Source: Kribbella amoyensis
Lineage (GTDB): Bacteria; Actinomycetota; Actinomycetes; Propionibacteriales; Kribbellaceae
Reading direction: 5' to 3'
Length of the DNA: 64,000 bases
Assembly: GCF_007828865.1 (NCBI RefSeq)
Contig: NZ_VIVK01000001.1
Location: 4,154,001 to 4,218,000 of the forward strand
The notes under the pieces are model-generated. The model was not told the origin of the DNA, ran no database searches, and saw only the letters and a list, made by a program, of their open reading frames with translations. Positions 1 to 9,161 of this stretch are shown in pieces; the stretch's first letter is position 1, and every line of letters starts with the position of its first letter. The translations under genes and the position numbers were made by a program.

Positions 1-1414
1 AGCCGCTCGGGAGTTTCTCGACGACCTCGTGGATGTCGGCCTGGGTCGCGGCCGCGGTGATCCGGTCCGGATCCTCCAGTGCGGTGAGGTCGCCGAGTGC
101 GATGTTCTCCGTCACGGTGAGGTCGTAGGACATGAAGTCCTGGAACACCGCGCCGACCCTGGCCCGGAGCTGGGCCGGGTCGAGGTCGCGCAGGTCGACG
201 CCGTCCCAGGTGATGCGGCCCTTGGTCGGGTCGTACATCCGGCACAGGAGTTTGACGACGGTGGACTTGCCCGCGCCGTTCTTCCCGACCAGCCCGACGG
301 CCAGCCCGGAAGGAATGGTGACCGTCACGCCCCGCAGTACCCAGGGCAGGTCGTCGCCGTAGCGGAACCAGACGTCCTCGAACACGATGCCTCGCTGGAG
401 TGCCGGCGTCCCGACCGGGTGCTCCGCGATGGGCAGCTCGGGTGGCGCGCCGAGTACGGCGGTGTAGCGGTCGAAGATCATCAGCTGTTCGGTCGTCTGG
501 GCCAGCAACGACACGATGCCGGCGACCGCGGTCTGCACCCCGGCGACCGCGGCGATGAACAGCGCGATGTCGCCCGCGGTCAGCTCGCCGCGGCCCGCCT
601 CTAGAATCGCCCAGACCAGACCCGCCCCGGCGACGGCCGCGGCGAAGAGTTCGAGCCCGCTCTGGACGAACAGCTCGCGGCGGTCGAGGGTACGCCGCGC
701 GGCGTGGATCCCCGACAGCGTGCGCATCATCCGGCCGCGCAGGAAGTCGCCGATACCGAACAGCCGGATCTCCTTGCCGGCGCGTTCGTCGGACAGCAGC
801 AGCTGGTAGAAGAGCTCGCGGCGTTCGTCCGGGCTCAGCCGGACGGTGGTGTTGACGCGGCGTCTCGCCAGCGCGAGCTCGGCCAGCAGGGTCGGCAGTG
901 CGGCGACCAGCACGATGCCGGCGATGAGCGGGCTGATGATGACCAGCGAGCCGAACAGGCCGAGCGCCGCGATCACGTTCTTGACCAGCTGAATGGTTGC
1001 GACGGTCAATTGTGCCGGAGCCGTGTCGGCGGCTTCGGCCAGGCGCAACTGGTTGAGGAACTGCGGATCCTCGAACCGGCCGAGTCCGGGGAACCGGTTG
1101 ACCGCCTGGTACAGCCGGTCCCTGGCCGCACGGCTGACACGCCGCTGCGCCTCCGCGGAGAAGTACTGCGTGAGCTGCGGCAGCGTCGCGGTCAGGGCGC
1201 CGAGTACGGCAAGGACGATCGCCAGCGGAAGCAGATCGTCGATCGCGGTGCCCGCGGTCACCGAATCGATGACCAGCTTGGTCAGCCAGGTGATCGCGAC
1301 CGGGAGTACGGCGCCGACCAACGCGATCGCGCTCAGCAGCGCGAGCTGCGCGGGGGCCTCCCGAAACGCCAGCTTCGCCGCTGGCGCCAACCCTCGGCCC
1401 GTACGCCGGCTCAA
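1..1414 (-). CDS. ABC exporter half-transporter (membrane domain plus ATPase), 3' end outside window
   Basis: Translating the minus strand from TTG at 1414 gives an export-type ABC protein. About 300 residues of membrane domain, rich in hydrophobic segments, come first. A nucleotide-binding domain follows, with Walker A GKNGAGKS near residue 370 and a Q-loop reading VFQDFMSYDLTVTENIALGD. The window ends just before the expected LSGG signature and Walker B. The TTG start overlaps the stop of the upstream signal peptidase gene (TTGA), so the two are translationally coupled. Type I half-exporters of this kind move peptides or lipids and act as dimers. As last visible gene of a cassette that begins with a small cysteine-rich peptide, export of that peptide is the natural guess. 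No N-terminal C39 peptidase domain is present, so leader removal would need another enzyme. Confidence 0.9.
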   Translation of the reverse strand, partial: MSRRTGRGLAPAAKLAFREAPAQLALLSAIALVGAVLPVAITWLTKLVIDSVTAGTAIDDLLPLAIVLAVLGALTATLPQLTQYFSAEAQRRVSRAARDRLYQAVNRFPGLGRFEDPQFLNQLRLAEAADTAPAQLTVATIQLVKNVIAALGLFGSLVIISPLIAGIVLVAALPTLLAELALARRRVNTTVRLSPDERRELFYQLLLSDERAGKEIRLFGIGDFLRGRMMRTLSGIHAARRTLDRRELFVQSGLELFAAAVAGAGLVWAILEAGRGELTAGDIALFIAAVAGVQTAVAGIVSLLAQTTEQLMIFDRYTAVLGAPPELPIAEHPVGTPALQRGIVFEDVWFRYGDDLPWVLRGVTVTIPSGLAVGLVGKNGAGKSTVVKLLCRMYDPTKGRITWDGVDLRDLDPAQLRARVGAVFQDFMSYDLTVTENIALGDLTALEDPDRITAAATQADIHEVVEKLPSG

Positions 1415-1875
1415 GTCCGGCTCCTGGCCTGTGGACGCAGCGATCTGGTGACCACGCCAAGTACCGCATCCCCTGTCGTGAAGCCCCAGTGCCGGGAGTC
1501 TCCGCTGCGGGCGGCGTTGTCCCCGAGCAACAACAGCCGGCCCTCCGGCACGACCTCACCGGCGAAGTTGATCTCGTTCTCGGCCCAGCTGTCCCGGATG
1601 ACCGGTGGTACCCGTTCGCCGGCCGTCGCGGCGACGCGCTTGATCACCCAGGCGCCGGCGGCCGCGAACTCGGGGGAGTGCGGACGGGCGACGACGACCA
1701 GGTCACCGGTCCGGAGCGCAGTCAGGGGGGCGCGCCGGACCAGGACCCGGTCGCCGTCGTACAAGGCCGGTTCCATGCTCGGGCCCCGAACGTCGACCAC
1801 CACGAGCCGTCGCACCCGCACCAGCAGTACGAGCAACGCGAGCGCACCAACGCCAGCGACAACTCTCCGTAGCAC
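1411..1875 (-). CDS. S26-family signal peptidase, small
   Basis: A 154-residue protein with one N-terminal membrane segment (about residues 5-28), followed by GPSMEPAL with the probable catalytic Ser33. The general-base lysine lies in WVIKR (Lys79), and a GDNAARSGDSRHWG stretch matches the family box around 'GDN..S.DSR..G'. It starts with GTG, 12 bases after the thioredoxin gene, and its stop overlaps the exporter start. Type I signal peptidases cut exported proteins on the outer face of the membrane. This one is shorter than housekeeping LepB and sits inside the peptide cassette, so it probably serves the cassette's peptide. The family call is firm; the substrate is inferred. Confidence 0.9.
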   Translation of the reverse strand: MLRRVVAGVGALALLVLLVRVRRLVVVDVRGPSMEPALYDGDRVLVRRAPLTALRTGDLVVVARPHSPEFAAAGAWVIKRVAATAGERVPPVIRDSWAENEINFAGEVVPEGRLLLLGDNAARSGDSRHWGFTTGDAVLGVVTRSLRPQARSRT

Positions 1876-1887
1876 CGCGAGGTCCGG

Positions 1888-2439
1888 TCAGGCCGGAGTA
1901 GGTACCGGTAGCGCGGTGAACTCGATCGCGCTCGCGGTGATCCGTCCGGCCGCGACCACGCCGTAGGTCGGGAAGGCGGTCACGCCGAACGCGGTGGTGA
2001 CCGGTCCCTCGTACCCCTCGACGACGACCCGGGCGCTGTCGCCGAGGACGCGGACGAACTCGGCCGGATCCTCGCCCTCGTCGGCGATGACGATCGCGAG
2101 CACGGCGTCCTTCCCGACTCCGGCGGCGTGGGCGGCGAACTTCGGGGCGCCCTCGACGCAGGGCGCGCAGGACACCGAGAAGAAGCCGACCAGCGTCTCC
2201 GTGGTCAGCGAGTCCTTGGTGACCGGAACGCCGTCCGTACTCAGCGCGGTGAACTCGTCGACCTCCGAGCCCGGCGCCCGCATCGAATCCGCCGGCGGGC
2301 TCTGCAGCGGGCCGTACGGGATGTTCGCGATCGCCTGGTCGTGCTCCTTCAGCCGGCGAACGACGCCGAACAGCAGCAACAGGTTCAGTACGCCGACAAT
2401 GCCGACCACGATCACCAGCGCGGTGAGAAACGTCGTCAC
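1888..2439 (-). CDS. Membrane-anchored TlpA/MauD-like thioredoxin-fold protein
   Basis: A 183-residue protein with an N-terminal membrane anchor (about residues 4-28), a linker, then a thioredoxin-like domain. The CxxC motif is SCAPC (Cys91, Cys94) and the cis-proline loop is AFPTYG (Pro157). Such proteins act outside the membrane in disulfide exchange. MauD, which works with MauE in maturation of the multi-disulfide methylamine dehydrogenase small subunit, has the same architecture. It starts at GTG, 16 bases after the MauE-like gene. Together with that gene it would supply redox chemistry for the eight-cysteine peptide encoded at the head of the operon. Direction (oxidase or isomerase) cannot be read from sequence. 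Confidence 0.85.
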   Translation of the reverse strand: MTTFLTALVIVVGIVGVLNLLLLFGVVRRLKEHDQAIANIPYGPLQSPPADSMRAPGSEVDEFTALSTDGVPVTKDSLTTETLVGFFSVSCAPCVEGAPKFAAHAAGVGKDAVLAIVIADEGEDPAEFVRVLGDSARVVVEGYEGPVTTAFGVTAFPTYGVVAAGRITASAIEFTALPVPTPA

Positions 2440-2455
2440 GGGATCCAGCCTCTTT

Positions 2456-3016
2456 TCACTGGTGCTTGCCGAGCTGGGACGTGGCGGTCGTCGCTCGGAA
2501 CAGTCCGATCAGGTCGTCCAGCCGGGCCGTCAGCACGACGCCGAGCAACGCGGCGAAGGCGACGACGCAGGCCAGTCCGATGTCGAGCGAGGACGTAACC
2601 TCGCTCAAGCTCGCGGCGATCCCGAGGGCGCCGATCGCGGCGAGCACGGCATTGCGGGCCACATGCTGCGTACCGAGGGGCGAGCTCGACGCACCGAAGC
2701 AACGACAAGGCGCCCGTTGCCCACGACGCAGGGAACGCACGATCGCCGCCGAGAACACGGCGAGCAGGCCGATGCCTCCGGCGAACCCCCACGGAACCAG
2801 GACGGGGACGATCAAGGCGACCACGACTGCGATCTCGGCTGCCACCGTGCCGGCGGCGAGCTGTCGCGCTCGGCCCGTACCGGCTCCGGTCAGCCGCGTC
2901 GTCGCTGCCGCGAAGTCAGCGAACGCGGCCCGCGAGTACACCTTGGAGCCGGCGGACACGGCGAACACGCCGCCCACCAGGACCTGACAGCCGAACTGCA
3001 GATACTCCACGCCCAC
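2456..3016 (-). CDS. MauE/DoxX-family membrane redox protein
   Basis: Up to 186 residues with four or five hydrophobic segments and a cytoplasm- or exterior-facing CRCFG motif (Cys104, Cys106) in the middle, typical of the MauE branch of the DoxX-like proteins. Two GTG starts are possible: 3016, or 3010, which has a GAGG five to six bases upstream and may be better. MauE is required with MauD for disulfide formation in methylamine dehydrogenase, but no mauA/mauB genes are here, so a methylamine role is unlikely. The gene lies about 75 bases downstream of the small cysteine-rich ORF and 16 bases before the thioredoxin gene. Confidence 0.85.
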   Translation of the reverse strand: MGVEYLQFGCQVLVGGVFAVSAGSKVYSRAAFADFAAATTRLTGAGTGRARQLAAGTVAAEIAVVVALIVPVLVPWGFAGGIGLLAVFSAAIVRSLRRGQRAPCRCFGASSSPLGTQHVARNAVLAAIGALGIAASLSEVTSSLDIGLACVVAFAALLGVVLTARLDDLIGLFRATTATSQLGKHQ

Positions 3017-3090
3017 CTCGATCGACGATGTCCACCCGGGATTGCGGAGCGGCGGCGTTCGCTCGAACGCCGCCGCCGATCACTACGGGT

Positions 3091-3303
3091 TTACGGCGCG
3101 CACTCGGAGACGGCGACGCAGGTGACGGTCTCCCGCTGGCACCCAGGGCCCGAGTAGCAAACCCTGGAGCGGTACCGGCGGTTCCCGTTGCAGCCACCAC
3201 ACTGGCCGACGATCCGGCAAGGCGGACAAGCCGCCGACGCCTGGATCTTCGGTGCGAACACGGAGAGCAGGCCGTCGCCCATGCTCTGGAACAACCTCGT
3301 CAT
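3091..3303 (-). CDS. Small eight-cysteine peptide, probable secreted product of the cassette
   Basis: A 70-residue ORF. The ATG at 3303 is preferred over an in-frame GTG at 3315 because GGAGG lies six bases before the ATG. About 24 residues without cysteine, including the hydrophobic run GLLSVFAP and ending KIQASA, are followed by a basic, Gly-rich core. Its eight cysteines are at residues 26, 29, 35, 38, 49, 55, 62 and 68, including CPPC and CGGC. An even number of regularly spaced cysteines suggests four disulfides. The ASA/AC junction resembles a signal peptidase I site, but the segment before it is short for a Sec signal and could instead be a leader for the neighbouring exporter. I do not recognise a named family. 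A possible -10 (TAGTCT, minus strand) is at 3384-3379. Confidence 0.75.
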   Translation of the reverse strand: MTRLFQSMGDGLLSVFAPKIQASAACPPCRIVGQCGGCNGNRRYRSRVCYSGPGCQRETVTCVAVSECAP

Positions 3304-3484
3304 AGAAACCTCCACGGTCGGGGTGCGGAACCGATCATCGAGCCCCCGAGAAGCCCTCCGGCCACCTCGATCTGGCGCAGACTACGAGCCCCCGACATCG
3401 CCCCCCTGCCCGTACTCCGCCCGCACCGCGCGGGTCCGGGTGCGCTCTCGACCGTCCTCGGGACGACCCCTGGTGGTTGGTGCG

Positions 3485-3817
3485 TCAGAGGTTCTCGGCG
3501 ATGTGCTTGATAGTGGCGAGGCGGCGGTCCCATTCGGTGCCGATGGCGTCGAGCCGGCGGGCCATAGCGCTGAGCGGTGCGCCGATGGCCCGGTACTGCA
3601 CCTCGCGCCCGGCTTGCACCGTCTCCACGAGTCCGACCTCGTGCAGCACCGCGAGATGTTTCGCGATGGCTTGCCGGGTGACGGGCAGGCGTCGGGCGAG
3701 GGCGGATGCCGACGCGTCGCCCTCGCTGAGGGCGGTCAGGATGCTCCAACGGGTCTCTTCGCCGAGCGCGTTGCACAGGGCGACCACGGTTCCGTCCGGC
3801 AGTGCTCGGCCGCTCAT
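3485..3817 (-). CDS. ArsR-family winged-helix regulator
   Basis: A 110-residue protein that is nearly all winged-helix DNA-binding domain. The recognition helix region is about residues 40-60 (LARRLPVTRQAIAKHLAVLH), followed by the wing GLVETVQAGREVQY. No metal-binding cysteine box is visible, so this is the subgroup usually coupled to SRPBCC (AHSA1) genes rather than a metal sensor. Its ATG overlaps the SRPBCC stop (ATGA), and the MFS gene lies just upstream on the same strand. The twin palindromes before the MFS gene are the likely operators, giving autoregulation of all three genes. Confidence 0.9.
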   Translation of the reverse strand: MSGRALPDGTVVALCNALGEETRWSILTALSEGDASASALARRLPVTRQAIAKHLAVLHEVGLVETVQAGREVQYRAIGAPLSAMARRLDAIGTEWDRRLATIKHIAENL

Positions 3818-4287
3818 GCGTCGCGCTCGAGCAGGGCGACGAGCTTGTCGAGTTCCCCGTCCCAGCCTTCACGGTGGTCGGCCATGACCTGTGCCGGATC
3901 GCTGGTGCGCTCGAAGCCCGTCTCGACGACGGTGAGCTGCGTGCCGCTGGAGGTCGCTTCGAGGGTGAAGGTGAAGACCGTCGAGCGCTGCTCGTCGAGA
4001 GTCTCCGGGAGCGGGTCTTCCGCGTTGCACCAGCGGTAGGAGACCTCTGAGCGCGGGTTGAAGGTCTCGACCCTGATCGGCGCCCGGCGCTCGTCCGGCC
4101 AACCGATCGTGCCGAGGGCGCCGGCACCTGTACCGGTGAGGGCGAGCTGGCCGAACCACTGCGAGACCAGCGCGGGCTCGGTGACGGTGCGCCAGACCTT
4201 CTCCAGAGGGGCGCTGATGTGGATCGTCCGGCGCACGCTGAAGGTGTCAGCGTCGATCACGGCCTGAGGGTTGTGGGTGCTCTCCAT
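3814..4287 (-). CDS. SRPBCC/AHSA1-like START-fold protein
   Basis: 157 residues with the AHSA1 pattern: an opening strand (RRTIHISAPLEKVWRTVTEP), the WFG motif near residue 44, and a C-terminal helix following the GW in DHREGWDGELDKL. This helix-grip fold makes a hydrophobic cavity; bacterial members paired with ArsR regulators are common but mostly without known ligand. The gene is 28 bases downstream of the MFS transporter and overlaps the ArsR gene by four bases, so the three are probably one transcript. It may bind the compound exported by the MFS pump, but that is only inference. Confidence 0.85.
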   Translation of the reverse strand: MESTHNPQAVIDADTFSVRRTIHISAPLEKVWRTVTEPALVSQWFGQLALTGTGAGALGTIGWPDERRAPIRVETFNPRSEVSYRWCNAEDPLPETLDEQRSTVFTFTLEATSSGTQLTVVETGFERTSDPAQVMADHREGWDGELDKLVALLERDA

Positions 4288-4315
4288 GCGTCTGTCCTCG
4301 TTCTTCGGTCGATGG

Positions 4316-5554
4316 TCACTGGACGGTGGCAGGTTCGGTTTCCTGGCGCAGGGCCGATTCGGTCTGCGGCCGGCGGGCGGGCCGCAACGACCGGCTGGCG
4401 ATCGCGGCGGCGATGGACCCGATGGCGAGGATCGCGGCCGTGAGGATCGCTGTGGGGATGCCGCCGAGGTCGATCGCCTGCCCTCCGCTGAAGGCGCCGA
4501 CGGCGTCGCCGAGGTTCCCGGCGGAGGCGGGCAGCGAGGCCGCGAGGATCACGCCGGGGCCGGCGAGGTGTTCGACGCGGTGCTGCCAGGGGCTCGTGAT
4601 GCCTGCACTGCACAGGGCGAGACCGAGCAGCGCGATCACCGCGACGACCGGGTTCGCGCCCCACAGCACCATCGCGACGAGCGATGCCGCGACACCGACG
4701 GCGCCGAGGATCAGGGCGCGTGCGGCGCCGGTATCAGCAAACCTGCCACCGCCGAACGACCCGATCGCGGCGGCGATCCCGAAGCCCATCAGGCACGCCC
4801 CGATCCAAGGCCCGGAGACCCCGGCGACGCCGTCCAGGAAGGGAACGAGGTAGGTCTGTGCAGCCGAGACGCCCGCGAACAGCAGGACGCCGACGGCGAG
4901 CACCGCCAGTACGGGTGGGGCGAACGCGAACCGCAGTTGGCCCAGCATCCCGACCTCGCTCTCGCCCGGCACACGAGGCACCACGAGCAAGGCGATCACG
5001 AGAACGACGGCGGCTGTCAGCACGACGGCGAGGAACGACACCCGCCAGCCGACGGCTTCGCCGAGCAGCCGGCCCAGCGGCATCCCCACTGCACCGGAGA
5101 CAGCGAAACCGGAGATCACCACCGCCATCGCGCGGCCGACTCGCTCCCGCGGCACGATCGAGGTCGCCGTCGTGATGGCCGCGGCGATGAAGAGCCCCTC
5201 CGCCGCACCGATCACGACCCGGGCCGCGATGAAAGCCTCCAGACCGGCACCGAGGGCGGGCAGCAGGTTCAGTCCGGTGAACACGGCGAGCGCGACCAGC
5301 AGTACCGGTCGCCGGCCGAGCCGGGCGGTCAGGAACGTCAGCAGCGGCCCACCGATCGCGATCCCGAGCGCATTCGCGGACACCAGCGCGCCCACTGCCG
5401 ACAGCGGTACCGCCAGGTCCGCGGCCATCAGATCGAGCATTCCCGCCACGAGCATCTCGGCGCACCCCATCACGAACGTTCCGGCGAACAACGCGCCCAG
5501 GACGATCGCCACCCGCGAACGACCAGCACCGGGAAGTCTCCGTGGGTCAGACAT
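4316..5554 (-). CDS. MFS drug/sugar efflux-type transporter
   Basis: 412 residues with about twelve membrane segments and the MFS signature between segments 2 and 3 (LTARLGRRPVLLVAL). It resembles the arabinose-efflux/Cmr-type permease group. The ATG at 5554 is chosen over one at 5572 because GGAGG lies six bases upstream of it. The alternative start would sit inside the first palindromic operator. It is first gene of the MFS/SRPBCC/ArsR operon, and the regulator is presumably released from the promoter by the exported substrate. The substrate is not predictable from sequence. Confidence 0.88.
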   Translation of the reverse strand: MSDPRRLPGAGRSRVAIVLGALFAGTFVMGCAEMLVAGMLDLMAADLAVPLSAVGALVSANALGIAIGGPLLTFLTARLGRRPVLLVALAVFTGLNLLPALGAGLEAFIAARVVIGAAEGLFIAAAITTATSIVPRERVGRAMAVVISGFAVSGAVGMPLGRLLGEAVGWRVSFLAVVLTAAVVLVIALLVVPRVPGESEVGMLGQLRFAFAPPVLAVLAVGVLLFAGVSAAQTYLVPFLDGVAGVSGPWIGACLMGFGIAAAIGSFGGGRFADTGAARALILGAVGVAASLVAMVLWGANPVVAVIALLGLALCSAGITSPWQHRVEHLAGPGVILAASLPASAGNLGDAVGAFSGGQAIDLGGIPTAILTAAILAIGSIAAAIASRSLRPARRPQTESALRQETEPATVQ

Positions 5555-5571
5555 CAGAACCTCCAAGAACA

Positions 5572-5635
5572 TGCAACCGTATGGTTGCAGTCAAGCTTGC
5601 CGCACAACCTCGAAGATTGCAACCTATCGGTTGCA
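5572..5635. promoter_or_regulatory. Pair of palindromic operators upstream of the MFS/SRPBCC/ArsR operon
   Basis: Two copies of the same inverted repeat: TGCAACC-GTAT-GGTTGCA at 5572-5589 and TGCAACC-TATC-GGTTGCA at 5618-5635. Both have perfect 7-bp arms and a 4-base centre, with centres 46 bp apart. The first copy ends 18 bases before the chosen MFS start. Dyads of this size suit a winged-helix dimer, and the ArsR protein encoded last in the operon is the obvious candidate. Confidence 0.75.
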
Positions 5636-5763
5636 GTATCGATCAGCCGCTGGACGCGTCGCGGACCATCACGTCATCCCGGCCGGCGTCCTTGAGGTGC
5701 GGCTGGATCGTCGTCAAACCGAACGCCGGGTGTTCCCAGAGGCACGCTAGGTAGCATGGGTCG

Positions 5764-6252
5764 ATGTCCGATAGGCGCAGCATTCGCGTCGAGGTCGCGA
5801 ACGCCGGCGATGTCGACGACCTGATCCGCCTCGAGACGCGCCTTTTCCTCGAGGACGCCGGTACCCACGACGCGCTCGTCGATGTCAGTTGGCCAGGGCA
5901 ACATGCGCGAGAAGACTTCATCCGCCTCATCGACAACGAGTCCGCCCTCGTTCTCGTCGCAAGGCAGGACGAGAGAATCGCCGGACACCTCGTCGGCTAC
6001 CTGACAGGTCCGTCGCCTACCCGTTTCGGCCGACGTACTGCTGAGATCCGCAGTCTTTACGTCGACGAAGCTGTTCGCTCCACCGGGATGGGCCAGGCCA
6101 TGGTCCGCTACTTCACAACCTGGGCTCGGTCCCACGCTGCCGCAGCCATCTCCGTCACCGCCTACGCCGCCAACCGGTCCGCTCGCGCGTTCTACGACAA
6201 ACTCGGCTTCGTCGAGCAGAGCGTCGTACTTCGCGCCGCCCTCGACCAGTGA
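5764..6252 (+). CDS. GNAT-family N-acetyltransferase
   Basis: 162 residues covering one GNAT fold. The acetyl-CoA binding segment is around IRSLYVDEAVRSTGMGQAMV (about residues 97-117), where the usual R/Q-x-x-G-x-G/A is represented by RSTGMG. The C-terminal half has the typical AANRSARAFYDKLGFVE motif. It is transcribed away from the MFS operon, so the two share a 175-bp divergent promoter region with the palindromes nearer the MFS gene. The acceptor is unknown. A stable hairpin follows 38 bases after the stop. Confidence 0.85.
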   Translation: MSDRRSIRVEVANAGDVDDLIRLETRLFLEDAGTHDALVDVSWPGQHAREDFIRLIDNESALVLVARQDERIAGHLVGYLTGPSPTRFGRRTAEIRSLYVDEAVRSTGMGQAMVRYFTTWARSHAAAAISVTAYAANRSARAFYDKLGFVEQSVVLRAALDQ

Positions 6253-6290
6253 GGTCTCACCGGGTCGTTCTCAGTCACTCAAGTCATGCA

Positions 6291-6323
6291 AGAGGCCGGT
6301 CTCCCGAAGGGAAACCGGCCTCT
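6291..6323. terminator. Hairpin between convergent GNAT gene and tRNA-Ala
   Basis: AGAGGCCGGT at 6291-6300 pairs perfectly with ACCGGCCTCT at 6314-6323, with a further TCCC/GGGA pairing and a GAA loop inside. It lies between the GNAT stop and the 3' end of the oppositely transcribed tRNA. No long T-run follows on either strand, so it may be a bidirectional hairpin of the kind common in high-GC actinobacteria. Confidence 0.7.
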
Positions 6324-6332
6324 GACCTGGGG

Positions 6333-8010
<1,678 letters not shown>

Positions 8011-8130
8011 TCGGCGGGATCGTGGGTCCTCAGCGGTGCGCAGCGAGATCGCGTGTCCTCAGCGGGATCGCGAGTGCTCGGCCGGATCGGCGTGGGTCAG
8101 CTGGATCGCCGTGATCAGCGGGTCGCGGTG
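8011..8130. repeat. Degenerate 18-20 bp tandem repeats around the guaB1 / methyltransferase 3' ends
   Basis: Read on the minus strand, a motif close to CGCTGA-n-CAC-n-CGCGATCC recurs about six times from the last codons of the methyltransferase through the spacer to the guaB1 stop. Copies have drifted (ATCACGGCGATCC, CCCACGCCGATCC, GCACTCGCGATCC, GGACACGCGATC). The methyltransferase stop codon lies in one unit. Copies of a similar motif follow the holA stop. Confidence 0.6.
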
Positions 8131-8873
8131 ATCAGCGCCGAGTGCCGCCGGACGAAGAAGTGGCCCTGGGCATCGATCTCGGCCTGGACCAGGTCCCGCA
8201 CCGCCGCGGCCTCGGCCGGCGTCAGGTCCGCGGTTCCCAGGCTGTCGAGATACGCGAGCACCGGGTCGGCGGACGGGATCTCCAGGTCGCTGGAATAGCG
8301 CTCGACGTCGACGTCCGCGAAGTACTTGGCGACGATCGCGCCGCCGTTGTCCGCGGCGAAGTCGTTCACCACCAGCCCGCGGAGCAACCCGGGCCGTCCG
8401 ATCGCGGGGCCGAGTTCGCGGAGTTCCTGCATGTGGTCGCGCCCGTTGATCGCTGCGGCCAGCCGCCCGCCGGGCCGCAGGACCCGCGCGAACTCCCGCA
8501 GCGCGGCCTCCGGATCGTCGACGTGGTACAGCATGTGGTTCGCGATCACCGCGTCGAAGCTCGCATCCTCGAACGGCAGCTCGGTCGCATCGCATTGCCG
8601 CACCTCGGCACCGGGTACACCCCGAAGCTCCTCGCACATCCCGGCCGAGAAGTCGGTCAACGTCAACCGCGCCTCGTCGTGCGGAACCTCGGCCCAGAGC
8701 CGCCCGCTCCCCGCCCCGACCTCGAGCACGTCCCCCCGCACCGGCAACCGCTCCGCCAACCAGGAGTACCACCCCTGCGGATGCGTCCCGAACTCGTGAA
8801 TCCCCATCCGGGCCCGCAACCGCGAACTCCCGTCCGAGTACTGACTCACCGCATGCCCAGAAGGAGTCGTCAT
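8115..8873 (-). CDS. Class I SAM-dependent methyltransferase
   Basis: 252 residues from ATG 8873; the open frame extends upstream but its translation there is low-complexity Arg/Pro and overlaps the tandem repeat. Motif I is [12 protein letters not shown] (about residues 42-53), followed by an acidic strand end ([10 protein letters not shown]) and the motif [31 protein letters not shown] typical of type 11 methyltransferases. The acceptor is unknown. It converges on guaB1, with only about 100 bp of degenerate repeats between the stops. Confidence 0.87.
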   Translation of the reverse strand: MTTPSGHAVSQYSDGSSRLRARMGIHEFGTHPQGWYSWLAERLPVRGDVLEVGAGSGRLWAEVPHDEARLTLTDFSAGMCEELRGVPGAEVRQCDATELPFEDASFDAVIANHMLYHVDDPEAALREFARVLRPGGRLAAAINGRDHMQELRELGPAIGRPGLLRGLVVNDFAADNGGAIVAKYFADVDVERYSSDLEIPSADPVLAYLDSLGTADLTPAEAAAVRDLVQAEIDAQGHFFVRRHSALITATR

Positions 8874-8900
8874 ACCCGCGATTCTAGGTATCGCTCGGTT

Positions 8901-9020
8901 CTCGGCTGACAAGACGCCGAGACTGCGGACAGATCGCCGGGACCTCGGACGCGTCGCCGGGGCGTTGCACCTCACGCCGGGACCTCGGACAGCTCGTCGG
9001 GACCGTGGACAGGTTGTGTG
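8901..9020. repeat. 20-bp tandem repeat array upstream of the methyltransferase
   Basis: Five consecutive 20-mers in perfect register from 8921 to 9020 follow the pattern GAC-CTCGGACAGCTCGCCGG. Units at 8941, 8961, 8981 and 9001 vary from it at a few positions, and a weaker sixth precedes them at 8901. The array is 28 bases upstream of the methyltransferase ATG, so it may carry or displace the promoter. There is no coding signal in it. Confidence 0.75.
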
Positions 9021-9161
9021 ATGTCCGCGGTCCCTGATTCCTGTTCGAGGTGTACTCGCGGACGGCCGCGTTCCAGCCGGAGCGCGCGCGGGCACGCCGG
9101 TACTTCGCCGGTGCCTCGCCGATACCGCGTCGGGGTGCGGCCTGTCTGATGGGTGGGGGTG

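Noticed and set aside
1888..3016. Methylamine utilisation (mauE/mauD) operon
   Set aside because: MauE- and MauD-like proteins are present but no methylamine dehydrogenase subunits or other mau genes; the neighbours point to peptide export.
8901..9020. CRISPR array
   Set aside because: Repeat units are directly adjacent, only 20 bp, and degenerate; no spacers and no cas genes.
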